41,740 nucleotides of DNA, taken from Magnaporthiopsis rhizophila. Its lineage: Eukaryota; Ascomycota; Sordariomycetes; Magnaporthales; Magnaporthaceae. The stretch covers positions 1-41,740 of the forward strand of contig PYSS01000182.1 of assembly GCA_003049465.1 (NCBI GenBank), written 5' to 3'. The number at the start of each line of letters is the position of its first letter. The first letter of the stretch is position 1. Shown here in pieces: positions 31,905-39,841 of this stretch. Position numbers and translations under genes: made by a program. The notes under the pieces are model-generated. The model worked only from the letters and a program-made list of their open reading frames with translations, did not search any database and was not told where the DNA came from.

Positions 31905-32735
31905 CAGGCTTCGGGTCTGGGTCGACGGTCGGCTCTGGTGTGCGCCACTGTTGAATGCTAACTCACTAGATGTGTTATCAGCCTGATTTGTGTTTGGCTC
32001 CGGGTCCGGCCGAGGCAGGGGCCAAAAAGCCACGGGCCAGTGTTTTTGTAGGGGCGACTGTTAAAGTTGACTTGCTAGGTGTCATCGGGCTCGACAGGCT
32101 TCGGGTCCTCAAACTCGGGCAAGCGGACCAGAAAAAAAGCGATACACCAAAAGGCGAACCTATTAGGTACATGAGCATAGACAACCTCCCTAAAAAAAAA
32201 ATTGGAAGAAAATAAGAAAGGAGATAATGAAGGAAATTCTCTTTTTTCCTCAAGGAGGTTGCTATTGCTGCCCATGTGCCTAATGGGTTCGCCTTTTGGT
32301 GTATCGCCTTTTTTCTGGTCCGCGTGCCTGGGTTTGTCTTGGCCCTGGGTCTGTGTCGACGGTCAGCCCTGCTTTCCTGGCCAGCGCCCGAGGCTAGTGC
32401 TCTATAAACGCCACAGTTAAATTCTAACTCACTCGATGCGTCATCAGGCTTTGGATCCTTGGACCTGGTGTGTTTGGCTCCGAGTCTGCGTCCAAGGTCA
32501 GCCCTGCTCTCCTGGTCAGCGCCCGGGACCAGTGTTTTCGTAAACGCCATTGTTAAATGCCAACTCACTCGAGGCGTCATCAGGCTTCGGGTCCTTTGGC
32601 TCCGGGTCTGGGTCGACGGTCAACCCTCTCTCCGGCCAGAAAGCAACAGGGCCAGTGTGCGCCACTGCTAATGCTCACTCACTAGATGTGTCATCAGGCT
32701 TCGGATCCTCTGGCCTGGTTTGTGTTAGGCTCCGG
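31905..32735. repeat. Tandem array 1: ~110-135-bp units with intron-like signals
   Basis: At least five units can be aligned by a junction block like CTAACTCACTCGATGCGTCATCAGG near 31957, 32068, 32424, 32557 and 32676. Each is followed by CTTCGGGTCC-type sequence, CTCCGGGTCTG, GTCGACGGTCAGCCCTGCTCTC and CCAGTGTTTTCGTAAACGCC. A hairpin element at 32123-32323 splits the array. Unit-to-unit identity is moderate, with many C/T differences. On the minus strand the units also keep open frames with a repeated DPKPDDASSE motif. Confidence 0.75.
32123..32323. mobile_element. MITE-like hairpin element, 201 bp
   Basis: Terminal inverted repeats of ~69 bp begin GCGGACCAGAAAAAAAGCGA and end with the complement TTTTTTCTGGTCCGC. 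Inside them, ATACACCAAAAGGCGAACC and ATGGGTTCGCCTTTTGGTGTAT mirror each other. The ~60-bp centre is A-rich and non-coding. It sits inside tandem array 1. A diverged relative of one arm lies at 37175-37212. Short, non-coding, with long terminal inverted repeats: this is a MITE-like form, though I cannot place a superfamily. Confidence 0.7.
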
Positions 32736-32789
32736 GTCGGCGTCGACGAATGCGTGTTCGACCGATCGTCTACGCGTTCAACTCTGTTC

Positions 32790-33295
32790 TGGACAACGTC
32801 TGTGTCAACTACCGTGCGAGGCAAAGGCCGGAAGGAAAAAACGCATGCTTGTGAGACGGTAAAATTGGAGGCTGGGATTGTTTGGGCGGCACCTGTTTGG
32901 ATGGGATTTACTTTTGGCGACACCTATTTGGGGTCGGCTTCCTGCGGGTGTCCAAAACGCAACGACGGCAGCGTTCTGGACAGGCGTCTGTGGTCGACTC
33001 AAAGACCAGAAGGAAGAAAGGTGCTTGTGAAAGGGCAAAATTGGATGCAGGTCAGTTAGGGACTCACTTGGGGCACCTGTCTGGATCGGCTCCGGCGGCT
33101 ATCCAGGACGCAGCGACGGCAGCGCTCTAGACAAGCGTCTGTGGTCGATTGCCCTGCGAGCCGTAGTATACAAAAGCCAGAAGGAAAAACGCACGCTTGC
33201 GAAAAAGGCAAAACTGGAGGCTGGGACTCGCTTGTCCGGATCGGCTTCCCGCGGGTGTCCAGGAAGCAGCGACGGCAGCGAGCGCCCTGGACCGA
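32790..33295. repeat. Tandem array 2: three ~155-185-bp units
   Basis: Three units share CTGGACAGGCGTCTGTGGTCGA, AGAAGGAAAAACGCACGCTTG, GCAAAATTGGAGGCTGG, and GGTGTCCAGGACGCAGCGACGG, in the same order, ending near 32975, 33130 and 33290. Differences are mostly C/T and G/A plus short indels. Confidence 0.75.
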
Positions 33296-33605
33296 TGTAT
33301 GGCTCAAGTCCCGGCCATGGCCATGATGATAGACGGCCTCGGGCTTTGCTGAAACTTTGAGTGAGGTCGGTCCGTCATCGCTCGAGGCTTTCCCGCAAGG
33401 GAAAAAGGGGAGGCTGCGACATGGGAATCTTACAAACCTGGTAGCCAAATGGGGCTCAAGCTCCGGCCCTAGCGATGATGGCAAAGAGCCTCGGGCCTGA
33501 TTGATGCTCGTGAGTGAGGTCCGTCATCGACTCGACGCTCTGCCGCGGGGGAAAAAAAAAGGGAGGCTGTGACAAGCCTTTGCAAACCTAGCCAGAGTTT
33601 CAAAC
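33296..33605. repeat. Tandem array 3: two ~155-bp units
   Basis: The two units, 33296-33450 and 33451-33605, share ATGGGGCTCAAGCTCCGGCC, GATGATGGCAAAGAGCCTCG, GTGAGTGAGGTCCGTCATCG and GGGGGAAAAAAAAAGGGAGG. The unit is unrelated in sequence to arrays 1 and 2. Confidence 0.75.
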
Positions 33606-33682
33606 CTGATTGTCGACGGCGTGGCAGACGATGGTGGCGAGGCGTATGATGCCCAAGGGCGGCTATTCTCACCACTTCTTGT

Positions 33683-33741
33683 TTGTTTTTTTTTTGTTTT
33701 TTTTCTTTTCTTTTGTTTTTTTTCTTTTCTTTTGTTTTTTC
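33683..33741. repeat. T-rich TTTTG/TTTTC microsatellite
   Basis: T runs are separated by single G or C bases, with a duplicated TTTCTTTTCTTTTG block. Confidence 0.85.
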
Positions 33742-34009
33742 CATTCCCAGTAAGAAATGTCACCGCAGGAATAGCATCATTTCTGTGGGGCTAGCTGTCT
33801 GTTGGAGCTTCCCACTAGGTCCCACCATCTCCGCATTAGCGTGGGGTGTAGGGTTGCGTCACTGGCCCTGGCGACTTGAGGACCAGGTAGGTACCTAGGC
33901 GCCTGTATTGTAAGTAGAGCTACTCCTGCTGAGCTGAGCTGTACTGCACCTGTCAAGGTGATCGATCGGCAGTGCCCACACTCGGTGCCCCTGAACCCGT
34001 CTGGTTCCA

Positions 34010-34108
34010 AGGCTTCAAACTCACAGCCTAGATCCAGGCTCCAAACTCACGGCCTAGATCCAGACTTCAAACTCACAGCCTAGATCCAGGCTCCAGGCCT
34101 AGCTGGCG
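34010..34108. repeat. ~27-bp tandem repeat, three to four copies
   Basis: The unit is CAAACTCACGGCCTAGATCCAGGCTC, with C/T and G/A variants between copies. Confidence 0.85.
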
Positions 34109-34390
34109 GGCGCCCACTCCCGGGCCACTCCACGGCTGCGCCTACATAACTCGTCAACCCACCGCCTCAGGGTCCGCAAGAATCCACAGTGATCTCACCC
34201 GCAGACGTCCAGGCTTGTTCGGCTCCATCACGAACCGCTACCACTACACGCGCCAACTGCCACCTCGGTCACCAGCGTCTGATAACCCACGGTGGGACCA
34301 TCACCAGCCGTCGCCCGTTTGTGCGCCGACGCCGCGCGGCGGCCAAAAGAAGACCAAAAAGCCAAGGAGCGCGAGGGCGGCGACACCGCT

Positions 34391-34880
34391 ATGGTCGATA
34401 TCAACGACTCCGCCCCTGCGCCGCTCAAACAGGAGGAGGAGGAGGAGGCTTCGGCGGAGCAGAAGCAGCCGCTCACCGCGGACGACTCCCCCGTGGGAGT
34501 TTCTGACCCCTCGGGCGGGATAATACGACCCGCCATCGTGAGGGCCGCCTTCAACGCCGGGTTTGCCCGCCAGTTCCGCCCAATCCGCCAGCGCATCCGA
34601 CGACCGAGCTGACAAGAAGCGGGAGAGGACGATCCTGGCCCGACATGCCGGATCTCGTGACTTTTTTTATTTTTTTTTTATTTTTTTGACTTTTTATTTT
34701 TTATTTTTTATTTTTATCGTAATTTTTTTTTTTTCAGATGCCTTCCGCAAGCGATACGATAGGGTTTACCAGACCAAGATGTCGACGCTGCACCAGGCGG
34801 TGGGCAAAGGTCTAGGCGCTAGAGTACGAGTCTCAAGGTGCGCGGCAGCGAGCGGCCAAAGGGTTGGATGCCTGGTATGA
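34391..34880 (+). CDS. Hypothetical spliced protein, ~135 aa, one-base frameshift
   Basis: Exons 34391-34656 and 34738-34880 are joined through an 81-bp T-rich intron (GTGACT donor, TTTTGACTT branch, TTTTCAG acceptor). The product starts MVDINDSAPAPLKQEEEEEA and continues GGIIRPAIVRAAFNAG. The frame then changes at the GGG of 34559-34561. Ignoring one G opens LPASSAQSASASDDRADKKR and makes 136 codons exactly. After the intron the sequence reads AFRKRYDRVYQTKMSTLHQ, a helix-prone basic stretch. I recognise no family. The composition (acidic start, basic end, low complexity) fits a small nuclear or regulatory protein, which is inference. The start is the first ATG in the frame after stop-free upstream sequence, so it could lie further upstream. 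Confidence 0.45.
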
Positions 34881-35434
34881 CCGACGGACCGTCTGTGGAC
34901 GCTGAAGGGTAGATGATGGAAAAAAAAAATAGGGAAGAAAATAGGCCGCTAGTCTCCCAAGTGTCCCAGGGTTTCCACAAGCATGGTCCCCGACTGTTGT
35001 GTGTACAACATACTTGTATCGTCCAGTTGCGGGCGCCCTAGTCGTTGGCCCGAGATTCGACCTTGTTTACTCGCATCGACTTCATCGTGGTCGTCTAGGA
35101 CGGGTCTGACTGACCCTGACTCCTTGCACTTCACCGCAAGCATATATAAGCCGGTGGTCCTGGAGCTTGGGTCGAGGTCTGAAATGTTATCTTTGCCCAC
35201 AGGTCACAAGAGCGACCCATTCATCTTCATACCCATTTTTGTCCACCTAAATCATCACATCCCTCAGTCCACCCTCGCCATATCCGAACAAGCCCAGATC
35301 CATCGAGACACCAAGCCCGTCCGGTAAGTCATGTTGATGTCACACAAGATGGGGAGAGGCCCGCCGTGTAGGTAGGTATACAGTAGTCCATGTCGTCGGG
35401 CCAACTTTGTCTAATTTGCACAGTAGCCGCGAAA
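34881..35434. other. Promoter and 5' leader of the small Cys-rich gene
   Basis: After the stop at 34880 there is no other gene. A TATA-like element lies at 35141-35150. A candidate 5'-leader intron runs from 35324 (GTAAGT) to 35423 (TTGCACAG), with a TCTAATTT branch, and the ATG comes 12 bp later. Confidence 0.5.
35141..35150 (+). promoter_or_regulatory. TATA-like box
   Basis: CATATATAAG lies ~180 bp upstream of the 5'-leader intron donor and ~295 bp upstream of the ATG at 35435. It is the best TATA match in the region. A transcription start ~30-60 bp downstream would put the intron inside the leader. Confidence 0.4.
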
Positions 35435-35836
35435 ATGTGTCAACGCTACGTCGTGGTCTACGCTTGCGGCCACCGTGTGGCATCGAAGCTGGTGGCTCTA
35501 CTGCGTCGGCAGGCTCCAGGAAGGCCTTTGGCTCTGCAGCACTTGGGGCGACATCGAGTACACCAACAGCGGCAGTTGCCCTGAGAGGTGCGGGTGGCAG
35601 ACCCCGGTAAATGTGAGTGATATACTCGCCAGACTTGGGCCCGCAGGGGGGCCACGCCCAACATGGAATTGTGAGGTTAGAGTACTAATATTGCTCGTCA
35701 GGCCGGGAACCTTCTCCCCTTTTTCCCCCCCGGAAATGCTGGCCCGTTTTCCGCAGACCTAGTTGTTTTCTTTGTACCTAAAGAGGTCGTCAGAATTTTG
35801 CTGTTTGGAAATCCGCTCGTTCGGCTTATCAGATAG
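35435..35836 (+). CDS. Small Cys/Trp-rich hypothetical protein, frame uncertain
   Basis: The ATG at 35435 follows a good 5'-leader intron. The first frame reads MCQRYVVVYACGHRVASK. Then the next frame takes over with LYCVGRLQEGLWLCSTWGDI and EYTNSGSCPERCGWQTP. Together these resemble a family of short fungal Cys-rich proteins that start M-C-x-x-Y/H...C-G-H and carry an NSG.CPERC block. The frame change, near 35490, is not explained by an intron. A second intron at 35607-35701 (GTAAAT donor, perfect TACTAATAT branch, GTCAG acceptor) leads to a final exon whose end overlaps the antisense RPA12-like gene by ~78 bp. The Cys pairs suggest zinc binding. Whether the gene is live, frameshifted by error or dead is unclear. 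Confidence 0.4.
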
Positions 35837-36258
35837 CCGACTGAACCGATCTCACCTTCGTTTGCACTTGGGACAAAAGTAAAATACTGTGCTTCCCTCG
35901 TCCGCGCCTCGGGTCTGGAGCGTCGTGTATCGGACCTCTGTCGCATCGCAGAACCGGCAGTCTTCTTCAATGCTCGCCCAGTTTGCCTCACTGCTGAGTG
36001 CTTTGTTTTGTCCCTCGCCCTGGGTACGCAACGGCGCGGCCGAGTTTTTCCAGCTCGTTATGGTGACCGTCCCGATCAGTGTATCTTTTTTTTTTCTCCC
36101 GGAATTAGCCTGGGAACCGTTGATGCGAATAGTCCTGTTCTCGAAAGGAAGAGTCAAGTTCACTTTTATTCATCTTCCCACAGCAGTCACACTTGACCTT
36201 TTGATCAGCCGTGATGGGCAGGGGTATCGCCGCAATCGTCGCAGAACTGGATTGCCAT
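35759..36258 (-). CDS. RPA12: DNA-directed RNA polymerase I subunit RPA12-like, two one-base frameshifts
   Basis: The ATG at 36258 opens MAIQFCDDCGD, the first half of the N-terminal zinc ribbon. The second half is KCDCCGKMNK, and the C-terminal TFIIS-like ribbon reads CRFCDATEVRYTTLQTRGADEGSTVFYFCPKC. A 78-bp intron (35855-35778, GTGAGA donor, TTCTGAC branch, TTTAG acceptor) adds a 19-base last exon that completes KRRYKENN, the expected end. The Asp-Glu pair after TRGA and the length (139 residues) fit RPA12, which supports RNA cleavage and termination by RNA polymerase I in the nucleolus; RPC11 is the main alternative. The frame is kept only if one base is dropped from CCCC at 36221-36224 and one from AAAA at 36164-36167; the total is then exactly 140 codons. 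For a conserved single-copy gene, assembly indels are more likely than a pseudogene. Confidence 0.75.
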
Positions 36259-36718
36259 GCCGCCGTCGAGCCAGTGTCTCCGGGCAGACACGTGTATAGT
36301 TAAGTCGTTGCTTGGCTAAAGGAAAGCGTCTAGGTAGGTGACTAGGCACTTGATGTACTGGAGGCGGAGAGGTCGTCGGGTTCCGGCCGGGCAAGCCGAG
36401 GGGGAAAAAAGTAGGTATTTCTTTTTTTTTTTTCTTTTTTATCTTTTCTTCCTCCCTCCTTCCTTTCTCACATCCTCGCAAACAATTAGACCCGCAGGCT
36501 CTCCACCTTTTTTTTTTGCCCATCCCATATCCTTACGGTCTACTACAGTTTGAGCTGGCCACGAGGACGATACCGATCACTGTGGCTGAGAAATCGCTCC
36601 GGTTGGGTGGCCAGATAAGATTGCGCTTGCGACAGTAGCAGCGGCCTCGGCAGCTAATTCGGCGTAAATGGAGGCCGCGATGAGCGAAAGAATCTGTGAG
36701 GAGACGGGCCGTTTGCGA

Positions 36719-36850
36719 CTTGTTTCCTTTTTTATTTCTTTTCTTGTTTCCTTTTTATTTCCTTTCCTGTTTCCCTTCTTATTTCCTTTCCTGTTTCCAT
36801 TCTTATTTCCTTTCCTATTCTTTTTCCTATTTCCCCTCCTGTTTCCTGTT
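36719..36850. repeat. Pyrimidine-rich minisatellite
   Basis: About six copies of a ~22-24-bp unit CTTATTTCCTTTCCTGTTTC, with C/T and length variants. Composition resembles the array at 94-245, but the unit differs. Confidence 0.85.
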
Positions 36851-36883
36851 ATAGTAGGGTGGCCCAAAGGTGCCAAGGCTTTG

Positions 36884-36907
36884 CCTTGTGGCTTGTATAT
36901 AGTCCCC
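36884..36907 (+). repeat. Dispersed 24-bp motif, copy 2
   Basis: This is identical to 5063-5086 except G for A at one position. It follows the pyrimidine minisatellite directly. Confidence 0.55.
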
Positions 36908-37174
36908 GGCGCGGCCTCGTGCCTCCAGCAGTTCCACACGCGGCAAAATTCTTGGGCGCCCAATGGTCCCCAAGCAAAGGTGGGGGTCGCAAGGCGGTCG
37001 AGAAATGAACTGGGCGCGAGGAGGCGCCGGTAGCGTGATTGCACGCCCGAAAATTCTATCGACACTTGAACTCTAGGATGCGGACTACCACCTAGGCGGA
37101 TCACAGCATCCTGAAGTTTACGGGACAGAGTTTGTCCGGTGCTTTAAGGAAGGCCATAGTTTCCAGCCACATAA

Positions 37175-37212
37175 ACCAGGAGAAAAGCAATACACCAAAG
37201 GAAAAGTGACCT
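37175..37212 (+). repeat. Diverged relative of the 32.1-kb hairpin arm
   Basis: CCAGGAGAAAAGCAATACACCAAA aligns with CCAGAAAAAAAGCGATACACCAAA of the left arm at 32127, followed in both by a G/A-rich AGG..AA.TGACCT/GAACCT block. The partner arm is not recognisable, so this is a degraded or partial copy. Confidence 0.5.
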
Positions 37213-37715
37213 CGGCCAATTGCACTTCCTCCCTGCCTAGTTAACTGGAAGGAAATAGGAAATAAATATGATCGGTTTTATTATTTTCAAAACTGTGCAA
37301 TCTGCTTTTTAACAAAGGATGTGGGTAGGTTGTTAGACCTTTTTTTTCCCTCTCTCCTCCAACGCGCCGCCGTTTACTTGCTCGCCAGCTCTGTTTACTC
37401 CTCCGCATCCGGGAACGGAAATAAGGTGTAGGGCGTTCGAGTATCAGATGATGGCGAATGGGGAACCCCTTCAATCTTCCGGGCTGCGAGCGCTGGGCCA
37501 CCTAGTTTGAAGGAGCCAGCCGGCCCTTGGAGCCCTCATCCGACGCCAAGCCGAGTATGGCAAGGTTGTGCGAGATGTTCGGAGGGCACGATGGGCCAAA
37601 GCCACGAAAGGTCCATGTTGAGCTTGGTGGCAAGCTTGGCGTATGTGTCGGCCAGGTTCTTGTCGGTTGGGCAGTGCGATACGTAGAGCTTGCCGGAGGG
37701 CAGCGGCACGATGAG

Positions 37716-37826
37716 GGTCAAGTGATGACGGGTGCATGCATGCATTCATGCTTTTTCCTCGCCCGTACAGTAAATAGGACAGATCACTCCAGTCTTTGAC
37801 GAGCGGACGTCGAGCTTTGTAAGCAA
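37716..37826 (-). repeat. Dispersed repeat copy A (inverted relative to 41 kb)
   Basis: On the minus strand this starts GCTTACAAAGCTCGACGTCC and ends CACCCGTCATCACTTGACCC. The same two blocks occur on the plus strand at 40979-41095 with ~5 differences. Only the middle differs: here unique sequence plus GAAAAAGCATGAATGCATGC, there a poly-A tract. Confidence 0.7.
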
Positions 37827-38086
37827 ACCCCGCGACAAATCGGCGGGGCAAGTCTGGGAGGGCCGGGACGAGACTAGAATGAGGGTCTGGGTTTCCTACC
37901 TACTTACTACATATGCACGCAATTGCTCGTCCGACTTTGCCTCGACTGCCATCAGCGTCTCGTCTCTCCGTCCTACACTCTGGGCAACCAACCTAGCTAC
38001 CTAAATATTCTTCTGCCAAAACAAAACGACACCTACTGAGATTCGCATCTGTCTTTTCACTCAAGCGGACCGACCAAACGCCGACA

Positions 38087-39136
38087 ATGCCTACCCTTCC
38101 GCCTCCTAAATATCGCTCTGCCACCGAATACCGCTTCCGCGGGGACCAGACCGACGCCATTGTCCGAGCCGCCGCCTACCATCGCAAAGACCAGTGTCAC
38201 TCCGTGCTATGGTTCTCGCCTTACGAACACGTCCACATCCGTCCGTGGGTAGCAACACCCTTCCCGCGGACTCCCGACGCGGGACTCGGCTCCTCCCTCA
38301 GTCGGCTGCCCCTCGAGCTCTTGCATGACGTTTTGTCACGTCTGGATATGCGCTCTCTCTTCACCTTTCGGCAAGCAAGCCTCGGTTCGAGACAGGCTGT
38401 AGACTCTCTCCATCAGTATCAGATGGTGGCCTCGCATGGGCTCAACCTCCTCTGCGCCTTGTTGCGAACACGGCTGGCCGTCAGCGTTTCTCTGCACGAA
38501 TTTTACGGAGTGCTGTGTGCCAAGACTTGCACCCTCTGCGGCGAATTTGGCGGGTTCGTGTCCCTCCTGACCTGGAATCGATGCTGTTTTGCATGCCTCC
38601 GAGCGGCTCCAAACACCCGAGTGCGGACTATTGCCGATTTCCGGAAGCAATTCCGCTTGACCGAGGCCGAATTGAGAGAGCTGAGGTCGTCCGAAACTTT
38701 ACCTGGCATCCACCTATCGACGGACGAGTCCGTACGCGAAGCCCGCGTCGCGGTCGGCTCTGTCCATCAGGCCGGATTGGTTTCTGGACAGCAGCCACAC
38801 GCAGCACAGCCAGCGTACTCGGGACGAAATGGAAAGTTCGACTTTATGGGGTCGTGCGCACTCCCTCATTATGATGGACGAACCAGCAGGGTCGAGTACG
38901 GAATGTCGTGTGCTGGGTGTCGACTCGCTCTCGAAAAGAACACCATCGGCTCCAGGGGTGAGAAGTGGGCGATCGAGGCTCGCGACAAGGTATACGCGCA
39001 GGATTCTTTTTTGGAACATTTCCGATGGTGCGAACAGGCTCAGATCCTGTGGAGATCGAGAGGCGAAGGCGAGAGCCAGCCAGCCGAGCTACCGGAGGCT
39101 GCTCGGAAAGGAGGGCTTTCCAACAATCTAGAATGA
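38087..39136 (+). CDS. F-box domain protein, 349 aa
   Basis: A single-exon frame from the ATG at 38087. Residues ~70-115 are an F-box: LSRLPLELLHDVLSRLDMRS followed by LFTFRQASLGSRQAVDSL. This recruits substrates to SCF ubiquitin ligases through Skp1. Next comes CAKTCTLCGEFGGFVSLLTW with CCFACL, a Cys-rich segment typical of a large fungal F-box subfamily. The C-terminal half has CAGCRLALE and a His-containing helix (SFLEHFRWCEQAQIL), which may form a small zinc-binding fold. N-terminal residues 1-60 are variable. No break is seen. The family is expanded in filamentous fungi and the substrates are not known. I found no co-directional partner gene nearby. Confidence 0.85.
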   Translation: MPTLPPPKYRSATEYRFRGDQTDAIVRAAAYHRKDQCHSVLWFSPYEHVHIRPWVATPFPRTPDAGLGSSLSRLPLELLHDVLSRLDMRSLFTFRQASLGSRQAVDSLHQYQMVASHGLNLLCALLRTRLAVSVSLHEFYGVLCAKTCTLCGEFGGFVSLLTWNRCCFACLRAAPNTRVRTIADFRKQFRLTEAELRELRSSETLPGIHLSTDESVREARVAVGSVHQAGLVSGQQPHAAQPAYSGRNGKFDFMGSCALPHYDGRTSRVEYGMSCAGCRLALEKNTIGSRGEKWAIEARDKVYAQDSFLEHFRWCEQAQILWRSRGEGESQPAELPEAARKGGLSNNLE

Positions 39137-39841
39137 TAAACAGTATTCATTTGGCGGAGGATTTGCATGCCGAATTGGTCGACGAGTCGGGACGCGGCGG
39201 AAGCTTCATTTTCGATGGCGATAGCAACTGATATCGAAGCTCGAGGCCTGAGACATGGCTACCTATAGGGACATTCCATTTGGTGAACTGGTCATTCTAA
39301 GCGTGATGCCAGAGAGCGTGATCTCGGAGCTGAATAATCACAGCCTGGGACTTGTGTGTGTGTGTGTGTGCGTGTGCAGTGTGCAGAGGACGCAGTTGGC
39401 CGACCGAGGCGCCCTGGAGTCTGCGCCAACCTTTTGAGGCAGTAACGGCGCTCAAGTGACGGAACCAGCTTTCTCGAGCGTGAATTTGGGTGAGGGCCAA
39501 AAAATGAGACCGGGGCGTTAATCGCGTATGCAATGCAATGCAATGCTGCCACGGATCAATGTTACCCAACCCAGCACGGGGGAATGCACAGCGAGTCAGC
39601 GTCGGTGGGGTTTGACTGTTGGGTTCGTGATGTTCAAGTCAACGACCATCACCGTCCGCAAAAGGATGGCATGTGCACCAAAGACAGACCTCACACGGCT
39701 GGAATGGTTTGAATTTGCCCGAAAGAGTGACGTTATAGCGTTGCGTGCATGCAACATGGCGATACGCTTCTGCCGGCAAGCCGCGCCCTTCAACAGACAA
39801 AGCAGGACTTATGATCTCATCGGCGCCATCGTTCTCTGCGC
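39137..39841. other. Spacer with (TG)n
   Basis: (TG)n-like sequence lies at 39354-39378. There is a two-copy direct repeat GCAATGCAATGCAATGC near 39530-39545. No supported gene. Confidence 0.5.
39354..39378. repeat. (TG)n microsatellite
   Basis: Short TG/GTGT run, with one CG interruption. Confidence 0.8.

Larger units (their letters stand above)
33606..34390. other. Spacer with T-rich tract and short tandem repeat
   Basis: This holds TTTTTTG/TTTTC runs at 33683-33741 and the repeat at 34010-34108. It presumably holds the promoter of the gene starting at 34391. No other gene is supported. Confidence 0.5.
36259..38086. other. Gene-poor repeat-rich spacer
   Basis: This holds a T-rich run at 36419-36460, the pyrimidine minisatellite at 36719-36850, the 24-bp motif copy at 36884-36907, an arm-like hairpin relative at 37175-37212, and a dispersed repeat copy at 37716-37826. 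The promoter of the F-box gene lies in the last part (C/T- and CA-rich). A minus-strand frame at 37745-37536 looks faintly gene-like (LPSGKLYVSHCPTDKNLADT), but I cannot name it. Confidence 0.5.

Noticed and set aside
31905..33605. CRISPR-like repeat-spacer structure
   Set aside because: Units are long, degenerate and contiguous, in a fungal genome; no short identical repeats with unique equal-length spacers and no cas genes.
7536..37745. Operon or gene-cluster reading of the window
   Set aside because: Neighbouring genes differ in orientation, families are unrelated, and spacing is large; no secondary-metabolite core enzyme is present.
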